Of a stretch of 64,000 bases of DNA, positions 40,753-49,312 are shown piece by piece. The stretch is from contig NZ_JABXWI010000015.1 of the NCBI RefSeq assembly GCF_014930365.1, forward strand, positions 62,001 through 126,000, in the 5' to 3' direction. The translations under genes were made by a program, and so were the position numbers. Each line of letters starts with the position of its first letter. Position 1 is the stretch's first letter. The notes under the pieces were generated by a model. It saw only the letters and a list, made by a program, of their open reading frames with translations. It was not told the origin of the DNA and did not search any database. The stretch is from Streptomyces caniscabiei. GTDB taxonomy: Bacteria; Actinomycetota; Actinomycetes; Streptomycetales; Streptomycetaceae.

Positions 40753-42072
40753 GTGAGCAATGCGCAGTCGCCGTACGAGGCCGAGACGCTGCCCTACGGG
40801 GTGTACGCGGACACCTACCGGCCCGCCTACGAGGACCGGCTCGCCGAGGAGGCCCCGGGCGAGCGGGAGAGGCCGGGCGAGCGGGACGGGCCGGAAGAGG
40901 CGGACCCGGACGCCTCGGCTCGTGCGGGCGGGCGGAGCGGCTCCCGGCGGGCCGTACGGCGCAGACGGGCCGCCGACCGGCCCGGCTCACTGCGGCGGCT
41001 GGTGCCGCAGGCTCTGGTGGTGGCCTTCCTCGCGGGCGGCACCTCCGCGTTCGTGGCGAAGGACAAGGCGATCGAGCTGACCGTCGACGGGCGGCCCCGC
41101 ACGCTCCATACCTTCGCCGACGACGTCACCGAACTGCTCGCCGACGAAGGGGTCGCCTTCGGCCCGCACGATGTCGTCGCGCCCGCCCCCGGTACGGCGC
41201 TGAGCAGCGGCGACGAGGTCGCCGTGCACTACGGCCGGCCCGTCGCCCTCACCCTGGACGGGCAGCCGCGCAAGGTCTGGACGACCGCTCACACAGTGGA
41301 CGGGGCGCTTCAGCAGCTCGGGGTGCGTGCGGAGGGCGCGTACGTGTCGACCTCGCGCTCCCAGCGGATCGGGCGTGCGGGGCTGGAGCTGGACGTCCGT
41401 ACCGAGCGCACCGTCACGATCATGGCGGACGGACGGACGCGGACGATCCGTACGAACGCGGCGACCGTGGGGGAGGCCGTGGAGCAGGCCGGGGTCACCC
41501 TGCGCGGGGAGGACACCACCTCGGTCGCGTGGTCGAGCTTCCCCCGGGACGGGCAGACGGTGACCGTGATGCGGGTCACCGGGTCCGAGGAGGTCCGGGA
41601 GACGCCGATCCCGTTCCGGGTGCGCCGCACCGAGGATCCGTCGCTCTTCCAGGGCACGGAGGTCGTGGAGCGGGCCGGTCGGCCGGGGGTGCGGCGGGTC
41701 ACGTACGCGCTGCGGACGGTCAACGGGGTCCGGCAGCGGCCGCGGCTGGTGCGGACGGAGGTGGTGCGGGAGCCGCGCGAGCAGGTGGTGAAGGTGGGGA
41801 CGAAGGCGATGCCCACGTCCGTGGCGGGGGCGGACGGGTTGAACTGGGGTGGGCTCGCCGCGTGCGAGTCGGGTGGGCGGCCCGACGCGGTGGATCCCTC
41901 CGGGACGTACGGCGGGCTGTACCAGTTCGACACGGGGACCTGGCGGAGTCTCGGGGGGAGCGGGCGGCCCCAGGACGCGCCGGCGGCGGAGCAGACGCTG
42001 CGAGCGAAGAAGCTGTATGTGCAGCGGGGGGCCAGCCCTTGGCCGCATTGCGGGGCTCGGTTGCGGGGGTAG
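40753..42072 (+). CDS. rpfB: resuscitation-promoting factor, RpfB-like (DUF348-G5-Rpf)
   Basis: Secreted or anchored muralytic enzyme that cleaves peptidoglycan at germination and growth resumption. The order is: an 80-residue charged cytoplasmic tail, a membrane segment (LVVAFLAGGTSAFVA near 91-105), three DUF348 repeats (ELTVDGRPRTLHTFADDV; ALTLDGQPRKVWTTAHTV; TIMADGRTRTIRTNAATV), a G5 domain (FRVRRTEDPSLFQGTEVVERAG), and the C-terminal Rpf lysozyme-like domain with catalytic Glu in AACESGGRPDAVDPSGTYGGLYQFD near 372. Length 439 residues. GTG 40753 is the start. Streptomyces numbering of Rpf proteins differs, so the symbol is by architecture and synteny. Confidence 0.9.
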   Translation: MSNAQSPYEAETLPYGVYADTYRPAYEDRLAEEAPGERERPGERDGPEEADPDASARAGGRSGSRRAVRRRRAADRPGSLRRLVPQALVVAFLAGGTSAFVAKDKAIELTVDGRPRTLHTFADDVTELLADEGVAFGPHDVVAPAPGTALSSGDEVAVHYGRPVALTLDGQPRKVWTTAHTVDGALQQLGVRAEGAYVSTSRSQRIGRAGLELDVRTERTVTIMADGRTRTIRTNAATVGEAVEQAGVTLRGEDTTSVAWSSFPRDGQTVTVMRVTGSEEVRETPIPFRVRRTEDPSLFQGTEVVERAGRPGVRRVTYALRTVNGVRQRPRLVRTEVVREPREQVVKVGTKAMPTSVAGADGLNWGGLAACESGGRPDAVDPSGTYGGLYQFDTGTWRSLGGSGRPQDAPAAEQTLRAKKLYVQRGASPWPHCGARLRG

Positions 42073-42121
42073 GGCGCGGTGTGGGGTGGGGGGTGCGGGT
42101 GCGTCGGCGGCTGCGGGTGAG

Positions 42122-42425
42122 TGGGGCTTCTCGCGCAGTTCCCCGCGCCCCTAAAAGCTTCAGGCCCCTGCGGGCCCGAAAGACCACGACCCTGCGGGCC
42201 CGAAAAGCGACGGGGCCGTGGGTTGGAAGCGACGGGGCCGTGGGCCCGAGAAGCGACGGGGCCGCTGGGGGAAAAGCATGGGGCGCAGCCCCGGCTTTTC
42301 AGGGGCGCGGGGAACTGCGCGAGAAGCCCCACCGGGCCCGCAGTCGCCGACGCACCCGCCCCCCGCAGCCCCTGCTTTTCAGGGGCGCGGGGAACTGCGC
42401 GAGAGGCCCCACCGGGCCCGCAGCC
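42122..42425. repeat. long hairpin repeat family, copy 5, with two right arms and tandem units
   Basis: One left arm (42122-42152) is followed by a tandem array of about 25-base units (GCGGGCCCGAAAGCGACGG-like, 42160-42280), then two right arms in a row at 42297-42340 and 42377-42425, both containing GGGGCGCGGGGAACTGCGCG. It separates the Rpf gene from rsmA and fills nearly all of the 429-base gap; no gene is seen there. Confidence 0.85.
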
Positions 42426-42501
42426 GCCGACGCACCCGCACCCCCCACCCCACAAGGCGCCCAGGAACCGGGCGGAGCCCCTCGCCCCGTACCCTGGTGC
42501 G

Positions 42502-43395
42502 GTGAGCAGCCCCTCCCCCGACGCCCTCCTCGGCCCCGCCGACGTCCGCGAACTCGCCGCCGCGCTCGGCGTGCGCCCCACCAAACAGCGCGGCCAGAAC
42601 TTCGTGATCGACGCGAACACCGTGCGCCGCATCGTGCGCACCGCGGGCGTCCGCCCGGAGGACACCGTCGTCGAGGTGGGCCCGGGTCTCGGCTCGCTCA
42701 CCCTCGCCCTGCTGGAGGCGGCGGACCGGGTCACGGCCGTCGAGATCGACGACGTCCTCGCCGCCGCCCTGCCCGCGACGATCGCCGCCCGCATGCCCAC
42801 CCGCGCCGCGCGTTTCGCCCTCGTCCACTCGGACGCGATGGACGTGACGGACCTCCCCGGCCCCGCCCCCACCGCCCTCGTCGCGAACCTCCCCTACAAC
42901 GTCGCCGTCCCCGTCCTGCTGCACATGCTCGACACCTTCCCCACCATCGAGCGCACCCTCGTGATGGTCCAGGCCGAGGTCGCCGACCGGCTGGCCGCCG
43001 GGCCCGGCTCGAAGGTGTACGGCGTGCCGTCGGTGAAGGCCAACTGGTACGCGGAGGTCAAGCGGGCCGGGGCGATCGGGCGGAACGTCTTCTGGCCGGC
43101 GCCGAACGTGGACAGCGGGCTCGTCTCCCTGGTCCGCCGGACGGAGCCGGTCAAGACCACCGCCGCCAAGCGGGACGTGTTCGCGGTCGTCGACGCGGCC
43201 TTCGCCCAGCGGCGCAAGACCCTGCGGGCCGCCCTCGCCGGCTGGGCCGGTTCCGCGGCCGCCGCCGAGGCCGCCCTCGTCGCCGCCGGGGTCTCCCCGC
43301 AGGCGCGCGGCGAGTCCCTGACGGTCGAGGAGTTCGCCGCCATCGCCGAGAACCGCGTCACCGAGGACACCGCCCCCGGCGAGACCGGCCGCTAG
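42502..43395 (+). CDS. rsmA: 16S rRNA (adenine1518-N6/adenine1519-N6)-dimethyltransferase
   Basis: RsmA/KsgA dimethylates two adenines of the 3' hairpin of 16S rRNA in ribosome assembly; 297 residues. KQRGQNFVIDANTVRRIV (substrate clamp), the SAM-binding motif VVEVGPGLGSLTLAL near 50-65, VEIDD, and the catalytic NLPYNVAVPVL near 130 are all present. GTG 42502 (VSSPSPDALLGPADVREL) is the usual Streptomyces start. The next gene is ispE. Confidence 0.95.
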   Translation: MSSPSPDALLGPADVRELAAALGVRPTKQRGQNFVIDANTVRRIVRTAGVRPEDTVVEVGPGLGSLTLALLEAADRVTAVEIDDVLAAALPATIAARMPTRAARFALVHSDAMDVTDLPGPAPTALVANLPYNVAVPVLLHMLDTFPTIERTLVMVQAEVADRLAAGPGSKVYGVPSVKANWYAEVKRAGAIGRNVFWPAPNVDSGLVSLVRRTEPVKTTAAKRDVFAVVDAAFAQRRKTLRAALAGWAGSAAAAEAALVAAGVSPQARGESLTVEEFAAIAENRVTEDTAPGETGR

Positions 43396-43529
43396 GCCGC
43401 CGCGACCCGAACCGCGACCCGAACCGCGAGCCGCGCCCCGAACCGCGCCCCACCCCAGGCCCCGAGCCCCGAGCCCCAAGCCACCCCCCCCCAAGACCCC
43501 AAGCCCCACCACGAGGAGCCCCGTCAGTC
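43396..43529. repeat. short tandem repeats in the rsmA-ispE gap
   Basis: The 134-base gap begins with the 12-mer GCGACCCGAACC twice, then degenerate copies, followed by C-rich CCCCGAGCC repeats and a run of nine C. No hairpin terminator is seen, so rsmA and ispE are probably co-transcribed. Confidence 0.6.
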
Positions 43530-44444
43530 GTGAGCGTCACCGTTCGCGTTCCCGCCAAGGTCAATGTGCAGCTCGCGGTCGGCGGTGCCCGGCCCGACGG
43601 GTTCCACGACCTGGCCAACGTCTTCCTCGCCGTCGGGCTGTACGACGAGGTCACCGCCACCCCCGCCGACGAGCTGACCGTCACCTGCGAGGGCCCCGGC
43701 GCAGACCAGGTGCCCCTGGACCGCACCAACCTCGCCGCCCGCGCCGCGCTCGCGCTGGCGGAGCGGCACGGGATCGAGCCGGCCGTCCAGCTGCACATCG
43801 TCAAGGACATCCCCGTCGCCGGCGGCATGGCAGGCGGCAGCGCGGACGCGGCCGGTGCGCTGCTGGCCTGCGACACGCTGTGGGGCATCAACGCCACGCG
43901 CGCCGAACTCCTCGACATCTGCGCCGAGTTGGGCAGTGACGTGCCGTTCAGCCTGGTCGGCGGGGCCGCTCTCGGCACGGGGCGGGGGGAGCGGCTGCGG
44001 CCCCTCGACGTGGGCGGGGCCTTCCACTGGGTGTTCGCCGTCGCCGACGGAGGTCTCTCCACGCCCGCCGTCTACCGCGAGTTCGACCGGCTCCACGAGC
44101 ACGACGTCGTCCCCGAGCCCGTCGCCTCCGAGGTGCTGCTCGACGCGCTCGCCAAGGGTGACGTGGACGCGCTCGCCGCGTTCCTACCGGACTCCAACGG
44201 CCTTCAGCCCGCCGCTCTCTCGCTGTTCCCGAAGCTGGCCGACACCCTCGCCGAGGGCCGCGCGGCGGGCGCGCTCGCCGCGCTCGTCTCCGGCTCGGGC
44301 CCGACCACGGCCTTCCTCGCTCGGGACGCGGAGTCGGCCCGTGCCGTCGCCGACGGTCTCCTCGCCTCCGGCACCTGCAAGTCGGTCCGGGTGGCAGCCT
44401 CGCCCGCGCCGGGAGCGACCGTCATCCGGGGCGGACACGCGTAG
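43530..44444 (+). CDS. ispE: 4-diphosphocytidyl-2-C-methyl-D-erythritol kinase
   Basis: GHMP kinase of the MEP isoprenoid pathway, phosphorylating CDP-methylerythritol; 304 residues. Motifs: VRVPAKVNVQLAVGGARPDGFHDLANVF at the start, the ATP loop IPVAGGMAGGSADAAGAL near 92-108, GSDVPF near 137 and LVSGSGPTTAF near 255. GTG 43530 follows GAGGAG by about 11 bases. It is last of the tatD-rpf-rsmA-ispE set. Confidence 0.95.
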   Translation: MSVTVRVPAKVNVQLAVGGARPDGFHDLANVFLAVGLYDEVTATPADELTVTCEGPGADQVPLDRTNLAARAALALAERHGIEPAVQLHIVKDIPVAGGMAGGSADAAGALLACDTLWGINATRAELLDICAELGSDVPFSLVGGAALGTGRGERLRPLDVGGAFHWVFAVADGGLSTPAVYREFDRLHEHDVVPEPVASEVLLDALAKGDVDALAAFLPDSNGLQPAALSLFPKLADTLAEGRAAGALAALVSGSGPTTAFLARDAESARAVADGLLASGTCKSVRVAASPAPGATVIRGGHA

Positions 44445-44540
44445 GGACTCGGACGTGAGGCCCGTACGAAGGCGTACTCAGACGTGAGATGAGTACGGGA
44501 GCGCTGCCGCCCGCCCGGGCGCCCGCGCGACCGTACTCCC

Positions 44541-45923
44541 ATGACCGCCACCGCCACCGCAAGCGTGGGCGCGAGGGAACTCGCCGCCGCCACCCCGGCC
44601 ACCAGGGACCGGTACGTCGACCTGCTCCGCGTCGCCTCCCTCGGCACGGTCGTCCTCGGCCACTGGCTGATGGCGGCCGTGACCACCGGGGACGGCGGCG
44701 GAGTCGACGTGGGCAACCTGCTCGCCGTCGAACCGCGGCTCCAGATCCTCACCTGGGCCCTGCAGATCATGCCGGTGTTCTTCTTCGTCGGCGGTTTCTC
44801 GCACGCCCTCTCCTACCGCTCGCTCAGCCGGAAGGCCCCGGACGGCGCCTCGGTCTATCCCGCGTTCCTCCGGGCCCGCCTACAGCGGCTGTTGCGGCCC
44901 ACCCTGGTCTTCACAGGGGTGTGGGGCGCCGCCGCCCTGGTCCTCCAACTGGCCGGACAGGGCGGCGGGTTGCTCGACGTGGCGCTGCGGCTGGTCGCGC
45001 AGCCGCTGTGGTTCATCGGGATCTATCTGGCGATGGTCGCCTTCACGCCGCCGCTGCTCAGGCTGCACGAGAGGTACGGCTGGGGCGCGTTCGGCGGGCT
45101 GGTCGCGGCCGCCGCGCTCGTGGACACGCTGTGCTTCGCGCTGGACGTGCCGTTCGTCGAGTTCCTCAACTTCGCCTTCGTGTGGCTCGCGATCCACCAA
45201 CTCGGGTTCCTGCGGGCCGACGGGCGGCTGGCGCGGCCGTATCTGCTCGCCGGCGCCGGGCTCGCGGGGGCCGCGCTGCTGGTGGCGTACGGGCCGTATC
45301 CGCTGTCGATGGTCGGGATGCCGGGCGAGAAGGTGTCGAACATGGCGCCGCCGACCTTCGCGTTGCTGTGCCACGGGCTGTGGCTGGTCGGTGCGGTGGA
45401 GTGGGTGCGCGGGCCGGTCGCGCGGTGGCTGGAGCGGCCGAAGGTGTGGCGGACGGTCGTGGCGGCCAACGGCATCTCGATGACCGCGTTCCTGTGGCAT
45501 CTTTCGGCCATGCTCGGGGTGTACGGCGTGCTGCTCGCGCTCGACGTCGACCTTCCCACGCCCGCGACGGGCGCCTGGTGGGTCCAACTGCCCCTGCGGA
45601 TCGCGTTCGCGGCCGTCCTCACCGCGGTGCTCGTCGCCGCCTTCCGGAGCTTCGAACGGCCCGCGGCCCGGCCTTCCCGACCGGCTCGGCCGAGCCGTTC
45701 CAGCAGGTCGGAGGCGTATTCGGGGCCGGCCGCCGCCCTCGGGGTGACACTGTGTCTGTTCGGGGTGCTGGGGCTCTCCATGGTCGGATTCGGTGGGCTT
45801 CTCGAGGGGCGTACGGCCTTGTTGATCGCCGTTCAGGTCAGTGCTCCGGTGGCCGTGGTCATGACGCTCGCCGGATGGGCGCTGGTGGAACTTATTGGTC
45901 GTGGCACACGGTCAAGTGCCTGA
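44541..45923 (+). CDS. acyltransferase 3 family membrane protein
   Basis: A 460-residue integral membrane acyltransferase with about 10 segments, expected to modify extracytoplasmic sugars or lipids. DRYVDLLRVASLGTVVLGHWLM near 22-43 carries the conserved Arg-His pattern (R-x10-H), and FFFVGGFSHALSYRS follows. Later segments include LWFIGIYLAMVAFTPPLL and SMTAFLWHLSAMLG. The ATG has no clear ribosome-binding site and is preceded by CCGTACTC, which pairs with GAGTACGG at 44491. A Ser/Arg/Pro-rich loop lies near residues 374-395. The acceptor is unknown. Confidence 0.85.
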   Translation: MTATATASVGARELAAATPATRDRYVDLLRVASLGTVVLGHWLMAAVTTGDGGGVDVGNLLAVEPRLQILTWALQIMPVFFFVGGFSHALSYRSLSRKAPDGASVYPAFLRARLQRLLRPTLVFTGVWGAAALVLQLAGQGGGLLDVALRLVAQPLWFIGIYLAMVAFTPPLLRLHERYGWGAFGGLVAAAALVDTLCFALDVPFVEFLNFAFVWLAIHQLGFLRADGRLARPYLLAGAGLAGAALLVAYGPYPLSMVGMPGEKVSNMAPPTFALLCHGLWLVGAVEWVRGPVARWLERPKVWRTVVAANGISMTAFLWHLSAMLGVYGVLLALDVDLPTPATGAWWVQLPLRIAFAAVLTAVLVAAFRSFERPAARPSRPARPSRSSRSEAYSGPAAALGVTLCLFGVLGLSMVGFGGLLEGRTALLIAVQVSAPVAVVMTLAGWALVELIGRGTRSSA

Positions 45924-45983
45924 ACGCAGTGGTCCGGTGAAGGGAATGTGCAGGTCACGCATTGGTCTGGCAAACCCTTCGGT

Positions 45984-46012
45984 TTGTGCCCCATCCCACA
46001 GTGTTTTAATGT
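45984..46012 (+). promoter_or_regulatory. promoter upstream of the MHYT gene
   Basis: TTGTGC (45984-45989) and TAATGT (46007-46012) are 17 bases apart in an AT-rich patch. The hairpin CAAACC-CTTC-GGTTTG (45971-45986), probably the terminator of the preceding gene, touches the -35. The predicted leader is about 135 bases and contains GGGCGATTCGCCC. Confidence 0.55.
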
Positions 46013-46153
46013 TCACGGAATTCCTTTCTGGTGCCTTTCGGGCGATTCGCCCCTCATTCTCGGGTGGCATGATCTCGATCCCCGGTGACTTGTTACCGGC
46101 GGTACTTCCCGTCCGCGTGGTGTCGTCCGCGCGGCGGGCGAGAGGGGTTCCTC

Positions 46154-46933
46154 ATGGGACACATGGACCACTTCAGTGCCGGATGGGTCACCCCCGTCCT
46201 CTCCTACGTCATGGCCTGCGTCGGCTCCGCGCTCGGACTGCGCTGCACCGTCAGGGCACTTGAGGCCGAAGGCGCCTCCAAGCGGAACTGGCTCACGCTG
46301 GCGTCGTTCGCGATCGGCTCGGGCATCTGGACCATGCACTTCGTCGCGATGATGGGCTTCGGCGTGCAGGGCACCCCGATCCGCTACGACGTCCCGATGA
46401 CCGTGCTCAGCCTGGTCATGGCGATCGCCGTGGTCAGCGCCGGAGTCTTCACCGCCGGTTACGGCCGCTCCCGGGTCCGCGCGGTGGCCTTCGGCGGCCT
46501 CGGCACCGGACTCGGGGTGGCCGCCATGCACTACACCGGCATGGCCGCGCTCAACCTGCACGGCGAGGTCGGCTACGACCCGTCCCTGGTCATCGCCTCC
46601 GTGGTGATCGCGGTCGTCGCCGCGACCGCCGCGCTCACGCTCACACTGATCGTGCGGGGCGGGGTGCTCGCCGCGGTCGCCGCGCTGGTCATGGGACTCG
46701 CGGTCAGCAGCATGCACTACACCGCGATGTACGCCGTGAACATCGAACTCACGCCAAGCACCGCCCCGTTGCCGGGGGCGACGGCCACGGAGTTCCTCTT
46801 CCCGCTGGCCGTGATGCTGGGCTCGTTCCTCTTCCTGACTTCGGCGTACGTGGCTCTCTCGCCGACGGGGAAGCGGGCGGAGTCCTCCTTCGCCGACGAG
46901 TTGCTGCGCGAGGTGGAGCTGTCGACGGCGTGA
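46154..46933 (+). CDS. MHYT domain integral membrane sensor
   Basis: A 259-residue protein with seven membrane segments. Three MHYT motifs sit at the outer ends of helices: WTMHFVAMMGF, AAMHYTGMAAL and SSMHYTAMYAV; these are thought to bind a metal such as copper and to sense a diatomic gas. No GGDEF, EAL or kinase domain follows, so it is a stand-alone sensor. ATG 46154 has AGAGGGG upstream. The kinase gene downstream is in the same direction, 124 bases away; a functional link is possible but unproven. Confidence 0.9.
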   Translation: MGHMDHFSAGWVTPVLSYVMACVGSALGLRCTVRALEAEGASKRNWLTLASFAIGSGIWTMHFVAMMGFGVQGTPIRYDVPMTVLSLVMAIAVVSAGVFTAGYGRSRVRAVAFGGLGTGLGVAAMHYTGMAALNLHGEVGYDPSLVIASVVIAVVAATAALTLTLIVRGGVLAAVAALVMGLAVSSMHYTAMYAVNIELTPSTAPLPGATATEFLFPLAVMLGSFLFLTSAYVALSPTGKRAESSFADELLREVELSTA

Positions 46934-46985
46934 CCGCTCCGCTCTGAGCCCTCCGCTCCGAGCGCCGTCTTTCGCTGCGGGCCCG

Positions 46986-47027
46986 TGGGGGCTGGCCACG
47001 CAGTTCCCCGCGCCCCTGAAGGGGCGC
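46986..47027. repeat. long hairpin repeat family, copy 6 (left half only)
   Basis: GTGGGGGCTGGCCACGCAG followed by TTCCCCGCGCCCCTGAAGGGGCG keeps the left arm and a short inner hairpin; the right arm is absent. It lies between the MHYT and kinase genes. Confidence 0.65.
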
Positions 47028-47057
47028 TCGATCCTCCCTCCTGCAACGAGGTCCCCA

Positions 47058-49058
47058 ATGAAAATCTTCCGTGCGACCACCCGGCTGCTGCGCCCCAGAT
47101 CCGTGCGGGCGAAGATCGTGGCCCTGTTGATGCTGCCCATCGTGTCGCTGATGGCGCTGTGGAGCTACGCCGCCGTGACGACCGTGGCCGCCATCGGTGA
47201 CACCGAGCGGGCCAAGGACGTCAACAGCGAACTGCTCGCGCCGGTCGCCACGTTCGTGACCACCCTGCAGAGCGAGCGCACGGCCGCGATGCGGTACGCC
47301 GCCCGGCGCACCGAGACCGGTCTCGACGACCTGAGGGCCGATCAGCAGGCCACCGACAAGGCCGTGACCGCGCTCCGCGCGGGCCTCAGCTCCTCCAGCT
47401 CGGACGCCGCCCTCATCGACACGGGTCTGCCCGACCGCCTGCGGACCCTCGAAGCCGACTTCAGCGACCTCGCCGCCCTGCGCGCGGGCACCACCGGGCC
47501 GGGCGCGCGGGACGCGGTGTCGACGGCGTACACCAAATACTCCACCGTCATCGACCACGCCTTCGCCGTGACCGGCGCCCTCACCAGCGAGAAGGGCACC
47601 GACGCGACCTCCGAGGCGCGCGTCGTCCTCGAACTCTCCCGGGTCCGGGACGCCGTGGCCCGCGAGCAGGCACTGCTGGCCGCCGCGACCGCGTCGGGGA
47701 CGCTGGGCAAGGAGCAGTACGCGCGCTTCGTCGGCGCCGTCGCCACCCAGCGCGAACTGCTGAGGCCGGCCGTCGCCGACCTCAAGGCCGAGCACCGGCC
47801 CGCGTACGACGTGCTGCTGGACAGCGACAGCTACGCCGCCCTCGTCAGGGTCGAGGACGGGGTGACGGACGCGGGCGCGGGACCGGTGTCGGCGGCCGTG
47901 CTGAAGGACTGGGACGCCTCCTCGGCAGCCGTCCTGGAGGGCCTGGCCGCGGCCGAGGAGAACGCGGGCACGGGCGCGGCGGCCAAGGCGGACGCCTTCG
48001 GCTGGGACACCCTCGGCGCGTCCGGCGTCGCCGTCGTCCTCGGCCTCGCCGGTGTGCTCCTGTCGCTGCTGGTCTCCGTGGTCGTCGGGCGCGGCCTCAT
48101 CGTCGAACTCCTCGACCTGCGCAACTCCGCGCTGGAGGTCGCCGGGCGCCGGCTGCCGCAGGCGATGCGCAGGCTGCACGCCGGGCAGGGCGTCGACATC
48201 GACGCCGAGGCCCCGATGCGACGCCTCGCCGGTGACGAACTCGCCCAGGTCGGCACCGCGCTCACGGCCGTGCAGCGGGCCGCGCTCAAGGCGGCCTCCG
48301 AGCGCGCCGAACTCCTCAGCGGCATCTCCGGGGTGTACGTCAGCCTCGCCCGCCGCAGCCAGGTGCTGCTCCACCGGCAGCTCGACCTGCTCGGCGTGAT
48401 GGAACAGCGACGGCACGAACGGCAGGACCACGCCGAGCTGTACGACCTCTACCGCGTCGACTACCTCGCCACCCGGATGCGGCGCCACTCCGAGTCGCTG
48501 CTCATCCTGTCGGGGATCGCGCCAGGCCGGGGCTGGCGGGACCCGATCGCGCTGACGGACGTCCTGCGGGCCGCCGTCGCCGAGATCGAGGACGGCACGC
48601 GGGTCCAGGTGTGGGCCGTACCGAAGGTGTCCCTCAACGGCGGTTCCGTCGCCGACGTCATCCATCTGCTCGCCGAACTCGTCGAGAACGCCGCCGCGTT
48701 CTCCCCGCCCTCCACCCAGGTCCAGCTGCGCGCGGCCCGGCTGCGGGACGGCATCCTCATCGAGGTCGAGGACAGCGGCTTCGGCATGAACGAGGAGGCG
48801 ATGGCCGAGGCCAACGCCAAGCTCCGGTCGGAGAAGGTGGACCTCCTCGACGCCAAGCAGATCGGCCTGTTCGTGGTGAACCGGCTCGCCGAACGCCAGG
48901 GTCTGCGCGTCGAATTGCGGCAGTCGACCAACGGAGGCGTCGCCGCGGCCGTCTTCATCCCCGAGCACCTGATCCGCGACGACATGCCCGTCCACCACGA
49001 GCCGTCCGACGAGGGCGGTGCCCCGGCGTCGGCGCTGATCCAGCAGCGGCGGCGGTAG
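47058..49058 (+). CDS. sensor histidine kinase with nitrate/nitrite-sensing (NIT) domain, CvnA-like
   Basis: A 666-residue membrane kinase. One membrane segment near 20-45 (KIVALLMLPIVSLMALWSYAA) and another near 315-340 (GASGVAVVLGLAGVLLSLLVSVVV) bound an extracytoplasmic helical NIT-type domain (TTLQSERTAAMRYAARR). The HAMP-like part and a degenerate dimerisation region (LARRSQVLLHRQLDLLGVMEQRRHER...YRVDYLATRMRRHSESLLILSG) are followed by an HATPase with N-box ELVENAAAFSPP near 540. This is the CvnA type of conservons, but roadblock, DUF742 and GTPase genes do not follow. It is an orphan CvnA. Confidence 0.87.
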   Translation: MKIFRATTRLLRPRSVRAKIVALLMLPIVSLMALWSYAAVTTVAAIGDTERAKDVNSELLAPVATFVTTLQSERTAAMRYAARRTETGLDDLRADQQATDKAVTALRAGLSSSSSDAALIDTGLPDRLRTLEADFSDLAALRAGTTGPGARDAVSTAYTKYSTVIDHAFAVTGALTSEKGTDATSEARVVLELSRVRDAVAREQALLAAATASGTLGKEQYARFVGAVATQRELLRPAVADLKAEHRPAYDVLLDSDSYAALVRVEDGVTDAGAGPVSAAVLKDWDASSAAVLEGLAAAEENAGTGAAAKADAFGWDTLGASGVAVVLGLAGVLLSLLVSVVVGRGLIVELLDLRNSALEVAGRRLPQAMRRLHAGQGVDIDAEAPMRRLAGDELAQVGTALTAVQRAALKAASERAELLSGISGVYVSLARRSQVLLHRQLDLLGVMEQRRHERQDHAELYDLYRVDYLATRMRRHSESLLILSGIAPGRGWRDPIALTDVLRAAVAEIEDGTRVQVWAVPKVSLNGGSVADVIHLLAELVENAAAFSPPSTQVQLRAARLRDGILIEVEDSGFGMNEEAMAEANAKLRSEKVDLLDAKQIGLFVVNRLAERQGLRVELRQSTNGGVAAAVFIPEHLIRDDMPVHHEPSDEGGAPASALIQQRRR

Positions 49059-49103
49059 GGGGCGCACGGTCTTTTTCGGGTGGTGTCGTCGAGTGCGGGC
49101 GAG

Positions 49104-49196
49104 TGGGGGCTGATCGCGCAGTTCCCCGCGCCCCTAAAAGACCAGCCCCTGCTTTTCAGGGGCGCGGGGAACTGCGCGAGAAGCCCCACCGGGCCG
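49104..49196. repeat. long hairpin repeat family, copy 7
   Basis: Left arm (GGGGGCTGATCGCGCAGTTCC form) and right arm GGGGCGCGGGGAACTGCGCG enclose AAAGACCAGCCCCTGCTTTT, almost the same core as copy 2. It sits in the gap after the kinase gene. Confidence 0.85.
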
Positions 49197-49312
49197 CACC
49201 CGACAACACACCGCACCCCCCACGCACCCCCCGCCGTACTCCCCCCTCCGTACACCCGAATACTCCCGCCGGCAGACGCCCCGCCACCCCCACCCCCGCC
49301 ACCGTGGCACAC

